The notes beneath the pieces are model-generated. The model was not told where the DNA came from, did no database searches, and saw only the letters and a program-made list of their open reading frames with translations. Made by a program: the position numbers and the translations under genes. From JAICWP01 sp035935775 (lineage in GTDB: Bacteria > Acidobacteriota > Terriglobia > Terriglobales > Acidobacteriaceae): 13,241 nt of DNA. Positions 1 to 7,256 of this stretch are shown here, piece by piece (the stretch's first letter is position 1; every line of letters begins with the position of its first letter). The stretch lies in NCBI GenBank assembly GCA_035935775.1, contig DASYWT010000412.1, forward strand, positions 1 to 13,241, written 5' to 3'.

Positions 1-35
1 CGGTTGTCGGTTACTGTGAGCGTATTGTTCGCCAT
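1..35 (-). CDS. 5' end of a gene cut by the window edge (possibly citrate synthase)
   Basis: Only eleven codons are visible, reading MANNTLTVTDN and continuing towards R. The start is well supported: GAGGAG lies about six bases upstream of the ATG, and a near-consensus sigma70 promoter sits at 89-117 on the same strand. The N-terminus resembles that of acidobacterial citrate synthases, which often begin with a TLTITDNRTGK-like stretch, but thioredoxins can also start with a similar TVTD segment. Eleven residues cannot decide this, so the function is a guess while the presence of a gene start is fairly safe. The gene is divergent from the membrane protein gene at 356. Confidence 0.5.
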   Translation of the reverse strand, partial: MANNTLTVTDN

Positions 36-88
36 CTGTTTCTCCTCGCCGGTGCCACCCCGGGCTGGTCTCGAACGCCTGGTCTTAA

Positions 89-117
89 ATTCTACAGAGA
101 GCGGGGGCCGGTCTCAA
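89..117 (-). promoter_or_regulatory. Sigma70-type promoter for the minus-strand gene at the left edge
   Basis: On the minus strand TTGAGA (112-117) and TAGAAT (89-94) are separated by exactly 17 bases. Each matches the sigma70 consensus at five of six positions. The -10 box lies about 54 bases before the ATG at 35, giving a plausible short leader that carries the GAGGAG ribosome binding site. The rest of the 36-355 gap shows nothing else I can support, and I found no convincing promoter for the divergent gene at 356. Confidence 0.6.
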
Positions 118-355
118 TGACCCTGGCCGATCGTACCGGGGCTGGAGCAGGACAACCCCGCCTCTCTCGCCACATTGTGGCTGGCCGCTGGATACCTCAT
201 CTGTGAGGCGAGTCACCGCGCTTTGTGAGCGAACACAAACCCATTCAGCGCAAAGGCCGCCTAAGACAGGGAAACGTGAAGTGTGCGGGAAGAGCGGTTT
301 ATTGGCAAAGAGTCGAATCCTGGCAGGGCTCCCGCCGAATTCCGGCCGCGATAGT

Positions 356-1303
356 ATGGAAACAATGACCGCCCTGGGCATAACCATCATCTGTGTTACT
401 GCTGCCGTGCTGGTTATGGAATTCTTTCGCCATCGGCGGTTTCCGCTGCCCGCATATGGCTGGGCTGGAATTGCCATTCTGGCGGCTGCCGAAGGCCTCA
501 TGTTTCGCCATCTTGAACCGGTGGCCACCTACTTCACTCCCATTGCCTGGAGTGCTTACATCCTGCTCGCCGACGCCGCCGTGCGTGCCCTGACCGGACA
601 CTCGCGCCTGCGGGACACACCAGCTGAATTCATTACCATGGCCGTGCTTTCCATTCCTCTGTGGCTGATTTTCGAGGCTTACAACCTGCGGCTGCAGAAC
701 TGGACTTACGTCGGCTTACCCGCCAACCGCGCTTTGGCGCTGGTCGGCTACGGCTGGTCGTTTGCCACCATCACGCCGGGGATTCTGGAAACGGCCGACC
801 TGGTGGAGGCTTTTGGCTGGTTCTTGCCCGCTGCCTGCTTGCGCTTTTCGTCGCGAGCGCAGGCCATCATGGTGTTGTTTGGCGTGGCCTGCCTGGTGGT
901 TCCTCTGGTTCTGCCCCGGGCGACTGCTGCCTTCATGTTCGCCCTGGTTTGGGTGGGATTCATTTTCCTTCTCGATCCCATCAACTACCGGCTGAACCTG
1001 CCTTCCATTCTGGGTGATTTCGCTGCCGGGCGTCGCAGCCGCTTTTATTCGCTGCTGATTGCCGGGTTCGTCTGCGGCTGGTTCTGGGAGTTCTGGAACT
1101 ACTGGGCTGCAGCCAAGTGGCACTACATCTTCCCTATGTTCCAGCAGTTGAAGATTTTCGAAATGCCCGCGCCCGGTTACCTTGGTTTCCTGCCCTTTGC
1201 AGCGGAATGTTTTGTTATGTGCGTCACTGCTTCCTGGCTGGTGAGCAGGCCGGCCGCCAGTGCGCTCAATACGCGGTTGCCCGGCCCCAGCCGTGATCGC
1301 TAG
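356..1303 (+). CDS. Multi-pass inner-membrane protein of unknown function with an internal E-x-x-N...W-x-Y duplication
   Basis: The product is 315 residues. It is mostly hydrophobic, with roughly eight predicted membrane segments starting at residues 5-21, so it should be an integral cytoplasmic-membrane protein. Two aromatic motifs recur in similar form: E107-x-x-N110 followed by W116-x-Y118, and E245-x-x-N248 followed by W255-x-Y257. This suggests an ancient duplication with paired polar residues facing a common site. The late segment PGYLGFLPF (273-281) faintly recalls the helix of heterodimeric-type lycopene cyclases, but the diagnostic PLEE is absent, so I do not assign that function. 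The reading frame is open back to 203. I chose the ATG at 356 because the hydrophobic N-terminus begins there and the upstream codons look non-coding, although no strong ribosome binding site is visible. Confidence 0.75.
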   Translation: METMTALGITIICVTAAVLVMEFFRHRRFPLPAYGWAGIAILAAAEGLMFRHLEPVATYFTPIAWSAYILLADAAVRALTGHSRLRDTPAEFITMAVLSIPLWLIFEAYNLRLQNWTYVGLPANRALALVGYGWSFATITPGILETADLVEAFGWFLPAACLRFSSRAQAIMVLFGVACLVVPLVLPRATAAFMFALVWVGFIFLLDPINYRLNLPSILGDFAAGRRSRFYSLLIAGFVCGWFWEFWNYWAAAKWHYIFPMFQQLKIFEMPAPGYLGFLPFAAECFVMCVTASWLVSRPAASALNTRLPGPSRDR

Positions 1304-1380
1304 CTGCAGTCGTTTGTCTCCCTGGTGCAGGCTCTGCTATTGTCGGCCTTTGCTGTCACAACCCACCCCCGGAGCCCGTC

Positions 1381-1911
1381 GTGAAAGGTTGGTTCGCAGT
1401 TCTTGTTGTTTCTCTCTCGCTAGTTGCCCAGAACCCGCCGGCTAAGACCTCCGACCCCTTCGCCGAAGACGGCAGGTCCATAGACTCCATCATTCACGCC
1501 ATGTACGAGGTTATCTCCGGGCCCGCCGGCGAGCGCAACTGGGGCCGCTTCCACTCCCTCTTTGCCCCTCAAGCGATTCTGGCCACTGTATCTCAGAAAA
1601 ATGGCCAGGTCCGGCAGGTGATCATGACTCCCGACGACTACGTGCACGGCGCCGAGACTTACTTCCAGCAACACGCTTTCTACGAGTCGGAGATCGCCCG
1701 CCACACCGAGCAGTTCGGCAACATCACCCATGTCTTTACCACCTATGCTTCGCGGCACGATCTCAAGAGCGAACCGTTCGAGCGCGGCATCAACAGCGTT
1801 GAACTGATCAACGACGGCACGCGCTGGCGGATTCTTACCATCGCCTGGGATAGCGAGCGCGCCGACAATCCCATTCCTGCGGAATTCCTGAAGAGCGCTC
1901 CTGCCCCATAG
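1381..1911 (+). CDS. Secreted NTF2-like (SnoaL/DUF4440-type) protein
   Basis: The protein has 176 residues. The GTG start is fixed by GGAG six bases upstream (1371-1374). Residues 1-16 form a short hydrophobic signal peptide, with probable cleavage after the A of SLVA, so the mature protein is exported. The remainder fits the cone-shaped alpha+beta NTF2-like fold. An N-terminal helix region (33-62, with NWGRFHSLFAP) is followed by strands ending in GTRWRILTIAWDSER (146-160) and NPIPAEFL. This layout is typical of a conserved family of exported NTF2-like proteins of unknown substrate. The catalytic polar residues of ketosteroid isomerases cannot be recognised, so enzymatic activity is undetermined. 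It lies 77 bases after the membrane protein gene on the same strand and could be cotranscribed. Confidence 0.8.
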   Translation: MKGWFAVLVVSLSLVAQNPPAKTSDPFAEDGRSIDSIIHAMYEVISGPAGERNWGRFHSLFAPQAILATVSQKNGQVRQVIMTPDDYVHGAETYFQQHAFYESEIARHTEQFGNITHVFTTYASRHDLKSEPFERGINSVELINDGTRWRILTIAWDSERADNPIPAEFLKSAPAP

Positions 1912-1983
1912 TTGGGTCCGGAACTAACAGAAAATAGCTTTCCGAACGAAGTCAAGGCGTGCCTGGCGACTTTCACCAACAAT

Positions 1984-2010
1984 TAACAATCACGTAACAT
2001 TTTCGCAACA
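1984..2010 (+). promoter_or_regulatory. Three 11-bp-phased AACA direct repeats, probable Pho-box-like operator
   Basis: AACA occurs at 1985-1988, 1996-1999 and 2007-2010, exactly 11 bases apart, within TTAACA, GTAACA and GCAACA contexts. A further AACA is at 1978-1981, out of phase. Direct repeats with an 11-bp period are the known binding pattern of OmpR/PhoB winged-helix regulators, and TTAACA-type half-sites are known from PhoP/SphR Pho boxes. The array ends ten bases before the start of exactly such a regulator, which suggests autoregulation. If this is an activator site, TATGCT at 2020-2025 could serve as the -10 box. Translation would then have to begin at a later codon such as the ATG at 2072. 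Confidence 0.5.
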
Positions 2011-2020
2011 GAGGCGCCCT

Positions 2021-2818
2021 ATGCTGCGATTTCCGGGCGAATCGCAAACCCTCGCAGCGTCCTCATACAGTATGCCGGCGCCTCGACAAACAGCCCCACA
2101 TGAGCCTGGCAATGTCCTGGTGTATGTAGTCGAGGACGACGCTGATATCGCCCGGCTGGTGCAGCACCAACTGGAGTTGAACCAATACAAGGCGCGCGTC
2201 TTCAGCAGCGGCTCCTTCGTGCTGCACGAGGCGACGCGAGAATCGCCGCATCTTTTTGTGCTCGACATCATGCTGCCCGGCGCCGACGGCCTGGAATTGT
2301 GCCGCCAGATCCGCCGCCATCCACTGCTTGGCGGGACGCCCGTCATCTTCATGACCGCCAAGACGACGGAAGCCGACCGCGTGCGCGGCCTGGATCTGGG
2401 CGCGGACGATTACATCTCCAAGCCTTTCAGTCCTCGCGAACTGATGGCGCGCGTGCGGGCAGTGCTTCGGCGCACCCAGTTGCCGCCTACCGCTGCCGTG
2501 CTGAAAGTGGGGGACGTGGAAATCGATTCCCAGGCCATGACTTTGCAAGTACGCAACCAGCAGGTGCCCATCACCACCCGGGAATTTCGCCTCCTGGATT
2601 TCATGGCACGCAATGCGGGACGCGTTTTCACCCGCGATCAGTTGCTGGATGCGGTTTGGAGTGATAGCAGCTTCGTGACTCCCCGGTCCATAGACGTGTA
2701 TGTTCGTCGCCTGCGAGAAAAAATCGAACCCGAGCCGGACCATCCCCGCTATCTCAAAACCGTCCACGGCGCCGGCTACCGCTTTGAGCTCTTCAAACAA
2801 CTCTCGGGAGAGTTCTAG
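2021..2818 (+). CDS. OmpR/PhoB-family response regulator
   Basis: This is a two-domain DNA-binding regulator of 265 residues. The receiver domain (about 33-152) has the acidic cluster E38-D39-D40, phosphoacceptor D82 (VLDIMLPG), T112 in MTA and K134 in SKPF, so it is complete and phosphorylatable. The winged-helix domain (about 160-258) shows the usual TTREFRLL, GRVFTRDQLLDAVW and HGAGYRF signatures of the PhoB subgroup. The ATG at 2021 has GAGG at 2011-2014. It leaves an unusual 32-residue leader before the receiver, and the ATG at 2072 would shorten that. No histidine kinase or pst transporter genes are adjacent, so its partner is elsewhere. PhoB itself is plausible given the upstream repeats but not proven. 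Confidence 0.9.
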   Translation: MLRFPGESQTLAASSYSMPAPRQTAPHEPGNVLVYVVEDDADIARLVQHQLELNQYKARVFSSGSFVLHEATRESPHLFVLDIMLPGADGLELCRQIRRHPLLGGTPVIFMTAKTTEADRVRGLDLGADDYISKPFSPRELMARVRAVLRRTQLPPTAAVLKVGDVEIDSQAMTLQVRNQQVPITTREFRLLDFMARNAGRVFTRDQLLDAVWSDSSFVTPRSIDVYVRRLREKIEPEPDHPRYLKTVHGAGYRFELFKQLSGEF

Positions 2819-2831
2819 GTGCCGTTTTAGC

Positions 2832-2853
2832 GGTGGGTGCCTTCACTCCCACC
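2832..2853 (+). terminator. Weak hairpin after the response regulator
   Basis: GGTGGG (2832-2837) can pair with CCCACC (2848-2853) across a ten-base loop, 14 bases after the stop codon. No run of T follows, so it is at best a weak or factor-dependent terminator. The remaining sequence to 2998 shows no gene. Confidence 0.25.
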
Positions 2854-2998
2854 CCGGTCTTGAAGCCCAGGGCAGAGACACCGGAAATTCGACCGAGTAA
2901 CTGCCCAGGCAACCTTGAGCGCGTAATTGTCAACAAACCGGAGAAGGCGAGGTTAGGCCCTGTCGTGTAGCAGCAAACAGCCCAGTGACCGAGGATTT

Positions 2999-3424
2999 AT
3001 GAGCGAGAGAAAGGAATTGTTCGTCCTGGTTGTAGCGAGTGACCGCGTGATCGCCGCGACCCTGGCTACCGTGCTGCATGCCGGAGGTTACATGTCGGCG
3101 ACTACCGCGTCGGGCGCTACGGCCCACCGCATAGCGGGGCGGATGGTGGTGGATGCAGCCGTGCTGGACCTTGCCGCCCATCGTCCCCTCAACCTCGATA
3201 CTGCAGTTGCCTTGCAGGACAGATACCCCAGCTGCCGCATCATTTTAGTCTGCTCGCCCACACAACTGGATGAGGCTCGCCTGCTGGTGGAAGAAACCGG
3301 CCTGGTCTGCGAGCTTATTGTCCGCCCAATCAGCCGGGAGGAACTGCTGGCAAAACTGGCGGCTGCTCCCGGAGTACACTGCAATTCGCTTCAGCCCTTC
3401 GGGCGCCAACTGCACGCTGCGTAG
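2999..3424 (+). CDS. Stand-alone degenerate receiver-domain protein
   Basis: The 141-residue product is little more than a CheY-like fold. It begins with a strand FVLVVASD (8-15), carries D57 at the end of the third strand (AAVLDLA), and has S86 in LVCSPTQ. It ends its core with IVRPISREELLAKL (107-120), the counterpart of the receiver's LxKPFxxxEL. The acidic pair that binds magnesium is reduced to one Asp (A13-S14-D15), the conserved Lys is R109, and the switch Thr is Ser. The phosphoacceptor Asp is kept, so phosphorylation is possible but likely altered. GAGG at 2991-2994 supports the start. It follows the response regulator by 180 bases on the same strand, so a linked signalling role is inferred. 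Confidence 0.75.
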   Translation: MSERKELFVLVVASDRVIAATLATVLHAGGYMSATTASGATAHRIAGRMVVDAAVLDLAAHRPLNLDTAVALQDRYPSCRIILVCSPTQLDEARLLVEETGLVCELIVRPISREELLAKLAAAPGVHCNSLQPFGRQLHAA

Positions 3425-3489
3425 CGGATTGCTGCTTTTGTCTGGTTCCAGGCTGGGGACAAGTCACATAAGCCATAGGGCAAAAGAAT

Positions 3490-3512
3490 GGCGGCGGAAC
3501 CCTTCCGCCGCC
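3490..3512 (+). terminator. Perfect 10-bp hairpin, probable transcription terminator
   Basis: GGCGGCGGAA (3490-3499) and TTCCGCCGCC (3503-3512) pair perfectly around a CCC loop, 66 bases after the receiver gene. It is followed by CTGTTCGTTTCC, a T-enriched but interrupted tract. On the opposite strand ATTCTTTTG follows the stem. It should separate the signalling genes from the aquaglyceroporin gene. Confidence 0.6.
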
Positions 3513-3712
3513 CTGTTCGTTTCCAGTTCGGCCCACCTTCTTACTTACGGGCCGAGGCCGTCTGTTCCGCATTGGTAATTCCGCTGACGAAGGTTTGCCG
3601 CCGGCAGAGTACAATCCCACCGTTTTCTTCTGTGCTATCTGTACCTGGAAAGGCCGCTGGTCTTGCGGCGGCTTCGGCCAGCGTTTTTCACTAGACAAAT
3701 TGGAGGAAGCGG

Positions 3713-4441
3713 ATGGCCTCACCCCTTTTAGGCGAGTTCATGGGCACCCTGGTTTTGATTCTGCTGGGCGATGGCGTAGTGGCGAACGTGCTTCTGAAGC
3801 GCACCAAGGCGGAAGGCGCGGGATGGATGGTCATCACCAGCGGCTGGGCGTTTGCCGTCATGGCTGGCGTGTTTACCGCCGTAGCCTGCGGCAGCCGCGA
3901 TGCCCATATCAATCCCGCCGTCACCCTGGGCTTTGCGGTCAGTTCGGGCGTCTTCGTGAAAGTGCTGCCCTACGCCGTTGCCCAATTGCTCGGCGCCTTT
4001 ACGGGCGCGACCCTGGTGTGGCTTTACTTCCTGCCCCATTGGCGCGAGACTCCCGATCCCGGCACCAAGCTGGCCTGCTTCTGTACCACGCCCGCCATTC
4101 GCAACTTTCCTTCCAACCTGCTCTGCGAAGTGATCGGTACATTCCTCCTGGTGCTGGTTGTTGGAGCCATGTTTTCAAGAGCTGTGGGCGCCATCGCGCC
4201 CGTGGGAGGACTAGGCCCCTACCTGGTTGCCAGCCTGGTGTGGGGCATCGGACTGTCGCTGGGCGGTACCACCGGCTATGCCATTAATCCTGCCCGCGAT
4301 CTGGGGCCGCGTATCGCTCATTCCCTTTGGCCCATTTCGCGCAAAGGCCATTCTGATTGGGGATATGCGCTGGTGCCGGTGGTTGGCCCGCTTCTGGGTG
4401 GCATCCTCGCCGGCTTGCTGATGCGTTGCCTGCGCTTCTAG
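3713..4441 (+). CDS. glpF: MIP-family channel, aquaglyceroporin (glycerol facilitator) type
   Basis: A 242-residue inner-membrane channel with six membrane helices and two half-helices, which would passively conduct glycerol and other small uncharged solutes. Both signature boxes are intact: HINPAV with N67-P68-A69 and AINPARDLGPR with N192-P193-A194. Asp196 directly after R195 is the mark of glycerol-conducting members rather than orthodox aquaporins. W45 and R195 fit the glycerol selectivity filter. The position equivalent to E. coli GlpF Phe200 appears to be Tyr189, and the first NPA loop (GSRDAH) seems two residues longer than in E. coli. GGAGGA at 3702-3707 fixes the start. No glycerol kinase or dehydrogenase gene lies beside it, so the symbol reflects family and not a demonstrated glp operon. 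Confidence 0.85.
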   Translation: MASPLLGEFMGTLVLILLGDGVVANVLLKRTKAEGAGWMVITSGWAFAVMAGVFTAVACGSRDAHINPAVTLGFAVSSGVFVKVLPYAVAQLLGAFTGATLVWLYFLPHWRETPDPGTKLACFCTTPAIRNFPSNLLCEVIGTFLLVLVVGAMFSRAVGAIAPVGGLGPYLVASLVWGIGLSLGGTTGYAINPARDLGPRIAHSLWPISRKGHSDWGYALVPVVGPLLGGILAGLLMRCLRF

Positions 4442-4466
4442 CAGGGAACCGTAACCGGTTCTAGAC

Positions 4467-4488
4467 CGGCGCGGCTTGAGCCGCGCCG
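4467..4488. terminator. GC-rich hairpin between convergent genes
   Basis: CGGCGCGGC (4467-4475) pairs with GCCGCGCCG (4480-4488) around a TTGA tetraloop. It lies 25 bases beyond the channel gene stop and 38 bases beyond the end of the opposing barrel gene, so it could end transcripts from both sides. Neither side has a T-run, so intrinsic termination is uncertain. Confidence 0.5.
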
Positions 4489-4526
4489 TGCGGAGCAAAC
4501 TGCAATTCGCCAGTGAGCAGTTGTCT

Positions 4527-5132
4527 TCAGAACCGGAACACAATCCCTCCCGAGTAGCGCAAAAAGTTCTGCACGCCGCTGGTGCTGGTGGAGAGCCCGG
4601 TGGTCAGCGCGTCTGTCGGACTGAACTGCGTGCGCACCAGGTCAAGTTGCACCGGGCGCAAGGCGAAGTGCCGTCCCAGATTCAGATCCAGGCCGCCGCC
4701 AAATGCCATGGCAAACGCGCTGGCACTATTCACGCCCGTGCTCACTCCGCCGATGAAGGGCAGCGATACTCCCGCGCTGGAACCGGCGCGGGCCTCGCCA
4801 AACAGGGCATGGCCAAATACGGAGGCCCGTCCCAGATTGCCGGTTACCATCGGCCCGAACAGAAAGGTGTAAAGGTGCTGGTTGACGCCGGCGGATATGA
4901 TCGGTACCGGCAACGATGCGATGTTGCGGTAAGTGCCGCTGATGTCGGCGGTCACACCAAGAAAGCGATTGAAGTTGAAGGTGCCTTGGCCATCCCAGCC
5001 GTTGGCGTTGTTGCCGCCATTGCGCTGCAGGGAGTAACCACCGAACACTGTCACTCTCGGGGTTTCATCCTGCGCCAGCAGCACGCCAGGCAACAGCAGA
5101 CACACGAATACTACGAGCGTAAACCTCTGCAT
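4527..5132 (-). CDS. Outer-membrane beta-barrel protein (OmpA-like N-terminal barrel, stand-alone)
   Basis: The product has 201 residues with a clear signal peptide, residues 1-20 (LLLPGVLLA), cleaved before QDETP. The mature part alternates polar and hydrophobic residues with many Gly and aromatic positions, for example VTVFGGYS (27-34) and FGGGLDLNLGRHFALRPVQLD (144-164). It ends in IVFRF, a C-terminal aromatic typical of BAM-recognised barrels. Its strand pattern matches the barrel of the neighbouring larger protein (FGP, FGHAL, GGGLD, GGIVF against VGP, FAHAL, GGGMD, GGLVF), so the two look paralogous. There is no peptidoglycan-binding domain. The start is supported by GGGAG just upstream. 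It lies 221 bases downstream of that neighbour in the same orientation, and whether they share a transcript is open. Confidence 0.8.
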   Translation of the reverse strand: MQRFTLVVFVCLLLPGVLLAQDETPRVTVFGGYSLQRNGGNNANGWDGQGTFNFNRFLGVTADISGTYRNIASLPVPIISAGVNQHLYTFLFGPMVTGNLGRASVFGHALFGEARAGSSAGVSLPFIGGVSTGVNSASAFAMAFGGGLDLNLGRHFALRPVQLDLVRTQFSPTDALTTGLSTSTSGVQNFLRYSGGIVFRF

Positions 5133-5291
5133 CTTCGGCTCCCAATGGAAAAGGTATTTGGCAACGTGAGATGCAGGATCAACCAGGAAGGATTTCCCGC
5201 AGCCCGCTAAAAACGCGGGTTCGGGAGACTAGCTGCCATCTTTCAGGTTCCACCGTGTGTAGCGGTGCAGACGAGATTCCTTACGCAGCCA

Positions 5292-5309
5292 GTGGCAAAA
5301 AGCTGCCAC
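5292..5309 (-). terminator. Hairpin downstream of the OmpA-like gene
   Basis: GTGGCA (5292-5297) pairs with TGCCAC (5304-5309), 45 bases past the stop of the OmpA-like gene. On the minus strand the loop carries a run of five T, but no T-run follows the stem. A second small hairpin with an A-rich loop lies at 5203-5219 (CCCGC/GCGGG), within the leader of the barrel gene. Either could partly separate the two outer-membrane genes. Confidence 0.3.
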
Positions 5310-5353
5310 GACTGAGTGCGGCGCGGCAGCCCAGAGATCCGCAACCGGACGCG

Positions 5354-7138
5354 CTATCGCTTTGTCTTCTTCCTGGCCTTCGGCCGCGGCGTCACTTTCT
5401 TGCTGGGCGCGGCTTTGGTCTCGCGGCCACCAATCAAACTTAATGAGTCGGCGGCGTTGAAGGGGAACTGGCGAACCGAGGTTTGGCCGGTGGTGCTCAG
5501 CGTGACGTCCACCCGGCGATTGCTCGCCAGAATGATCGTCCGCATATTGCGCACTATCCTTTGCCGCTCACCCGGAGTCAGCTCCGGATTCTGCTCCACC
5601 GAAGTCCTCACCTCGGCCGGGGTCAGGTTGTGCTGGGCGCCAAACGCCTTGGTCTCGATGCTGCCGGCAGGCACGCCATTCTCGACCAGGAAGCCGCGGG
5701 TGCGCGCGACCCGCCGCTCCGAGAGCGCCTGGTTGTAAACCGCCGAGCCGCGCGGATCGGCGTGCCCCTCGAGGATTAGTTTCGCGTCGGGTTTGCTCTG
5801 CAAGTATTTCGCAAAGTCGCCGGCGAGCGCGAGCAGCGTCTTCTGCTGGCTGGGAACCAGCCCGCCATTGGGATTGGCCACCGTGGGCTGCGCCGTGGGG
5901 AAGTAAATGCTGTGCAAGGCCAGCCGGGCTTCCAGTTCTTTCACCTGCGGAGAGGGTGGCGGAGTCTCTATCGTCGCCTGCGTTGTGGCGGAACTGCTCA
6001 GGCCGCGGGAGTCGGTGCAGGTGGCGCTTACCGTGATCGGTCCCGGCGCCGCTCCGGTCGTGTTCACATTGGCATTGTTGCCGGTGCCGCTGACGGTGCC
6101 GGCGGTTGCGCTCCAGCCGGATACGTTCACCTGCATCTTATCGGGACTGGTGCACTCACAGTTGACGCTGACTGTACCGCCCGCCTGCAGGGATGTTGGA
6201 TTGGCTGAACAACTCATGCTGGGCGGATTTTTGGGCGGTTCCTTGACCGTGAAATTCGCTGAGCAGGTGGCCTGATTGTTCTTTTTTGCTTTCGGGTCTG
6301 TCACCTGGGCAGTGGCCGTATAGCTGCCGCCTGCCACCCCGTTGGTATCAATGCTGGCGGTATTGTTTGTTCCCGTGATTTTGCCGCCGGTGCTGGTCCA
6401 GGCGTAGTTGAGCGTGTGTTTGGGATTGAAATTGTTCGTGGTCAGGCTCACGGTCACCGGCTCGCCCACCATCACCTCGGATGGCTGGGCCGAGCATTGC
6501 GCCGAAGGCGCTTCCGGAGGGGCCCCGCCGCCCAAGTTGAACACCAGACCGCCGCGCAGGCGCGCCCCGCTGAAACTGGGCCGCCGCAAATTCGACTGGC
6601 TCTCGGGAGCGAACGCGGCAAAGTTGTGTCGCGCCCACTGGTAGTCAGCTTCTATCAGCCGAAGGCTGAGGTGCTGGCTCAGCCGCAAATCCATGCCTCC
6701 GCCCAGAATGGTTCCTGCGCCTTCCCGGGTTGACAAGCCCGGCGCGGTTAGCTGGTTCAGGCTTAACAGCGCATGCGCGAAAAAATTGATTCCTTCGCCG
6801 CGCAGCGTAAAACGAGGGCCCACGGAATACGTGTTGAAACTCAAACCCTTGTCCCAGTTCCGTCCAAAATCGCCTTCCAGGGCGAATACGCGATAGAAGT
6901 TGTAGCCGAAGGCCAGGCCGAATCCCTTCGACAAGCTCGGCAGCTCGTGCCCTTGCACCGGATTCGCTGTCCCGGGCACAGGAATGCTGCCGCCCGGATT
7001 CAGCCACTGGTAGCCGGCGAAGATGTCCGCTTTCGGAGTGTTCTCGTCTTGAGCCTGCCCCGAAATATTCGCAAAGCCGATGAAAGAAAGGAGTAGGAGA
7101 GCAAACGTTAACTTACGAATCTTGCCGGTGGGTACCAT
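5354..7138 (-). CDS. OmpA-family outer-membrane protein: barrel, two Ig/PKD-like modules, peptidoglycan-binding domain
   Basis: The 594-residue product would link outer membrane and cell wall. It starts with a signal peptide (1-29, hydrophobic core FALLLLSFIGFA). A beta-barrel at about 36-203 follows, ending GGLVFNLGGG. Two Ig/PKD-like modules come next, at about 213-299 and 307-392, each opening with a C-S-A-x-P motif and holding Cys pairs (C215/C292; C310/C374, with C327 and C329 extra). The OmpA C-terminal domain spans about 398-549 and has EGHADPRGSAVYNQALSERR (457-476). D461 and R475/R476 match the diaminopimelate-binding Asp and Arg of OmpA, and the domain ends with NRRVDV. The tail is very basic (SKKVTPRPKARKKTKR). 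The frame is open to 7285. I chose the ATG at 7138 because GGAGGA stands five bases upstream and the signal peptide begins there. Confidence 0.88.
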   Translation of the reverse strand: MVPTGKIRKLTFALLLLSFIGFANISGQAQDENTPKADIFAGYQWLNPGGSIPVPGTANPVQGHELPSLSKGFGLAFGYNFYRVFALEGDFGRNWDKGLSFNTYSVGPRFTLRGEGINFFAHALLSLNQLTAPGLSTREGAGTILGGGMDLRLSQHLSLRLIEADYQWARHNFAAFAPESQSNLRRPSFSGARLRGGLVFNLGGGAPPEAPSAQCSAQPSEVMVGEPVTVSLTTNNFNPKHTLNYAWTSTGGKITGTNNTASIDTNGVAGGSYTATAQVTDPKAKKNNQATCSANFTVKEPPKNPPSMSCSANPTSLQAGGTVSVNCECTSPDKMQVNVSGWSATAGTVSGTGNNANVNTTGAAPGPITVSATCTDSRGLSSSATTQATIETPPPSPQVKELEARLALHSIYFPTAQPTVANPNGGLVPSQQKTLLALAGDFAKYLQSKPDAKLILEGHADPRGSAVYNQALSERRVARTRGFLVENGVPAGSIETKAFGAQHNLTPAEVRTSVEQNPELTPGERQRIVRNMRTIILASNRRVDVTLSTTGQTSVRQFPFNAADSLSLIGGRETKAAPSKKVTPRPKARKKTKR

Positions 7139-7256
7139 GCTTCCTCCGTCGCTCGAAACTGCTGCTGTGCTCGACACGAGCCCGGGCAACTTGGGCATTA
7201 CGAACCGTTCTGTCCCACTCGATGTGGTGTTTCCTCTAAGACAAGACCAAATTTGC

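Noticed and set aside
356..1303. Assignment of the membrane protein as lycopene cyclase
   Set aside because: Only a faint resemblance at PGYLGFLPF, and the diagnostic PLEE motif is absent.
2063..2800. 245-codon minus-strand open frame opposite the response regulator
   Set aside because: It is the antisense shadow of an unambiguous receiver/winged-helix gene.
4476..5210. 244-codon plus-strand open frame opposite the stand-alone barrel
   Set aside because: The minus strand encodes a signal peptide and a barrel with terminal aromatic residue, and the plus frame has no such features.
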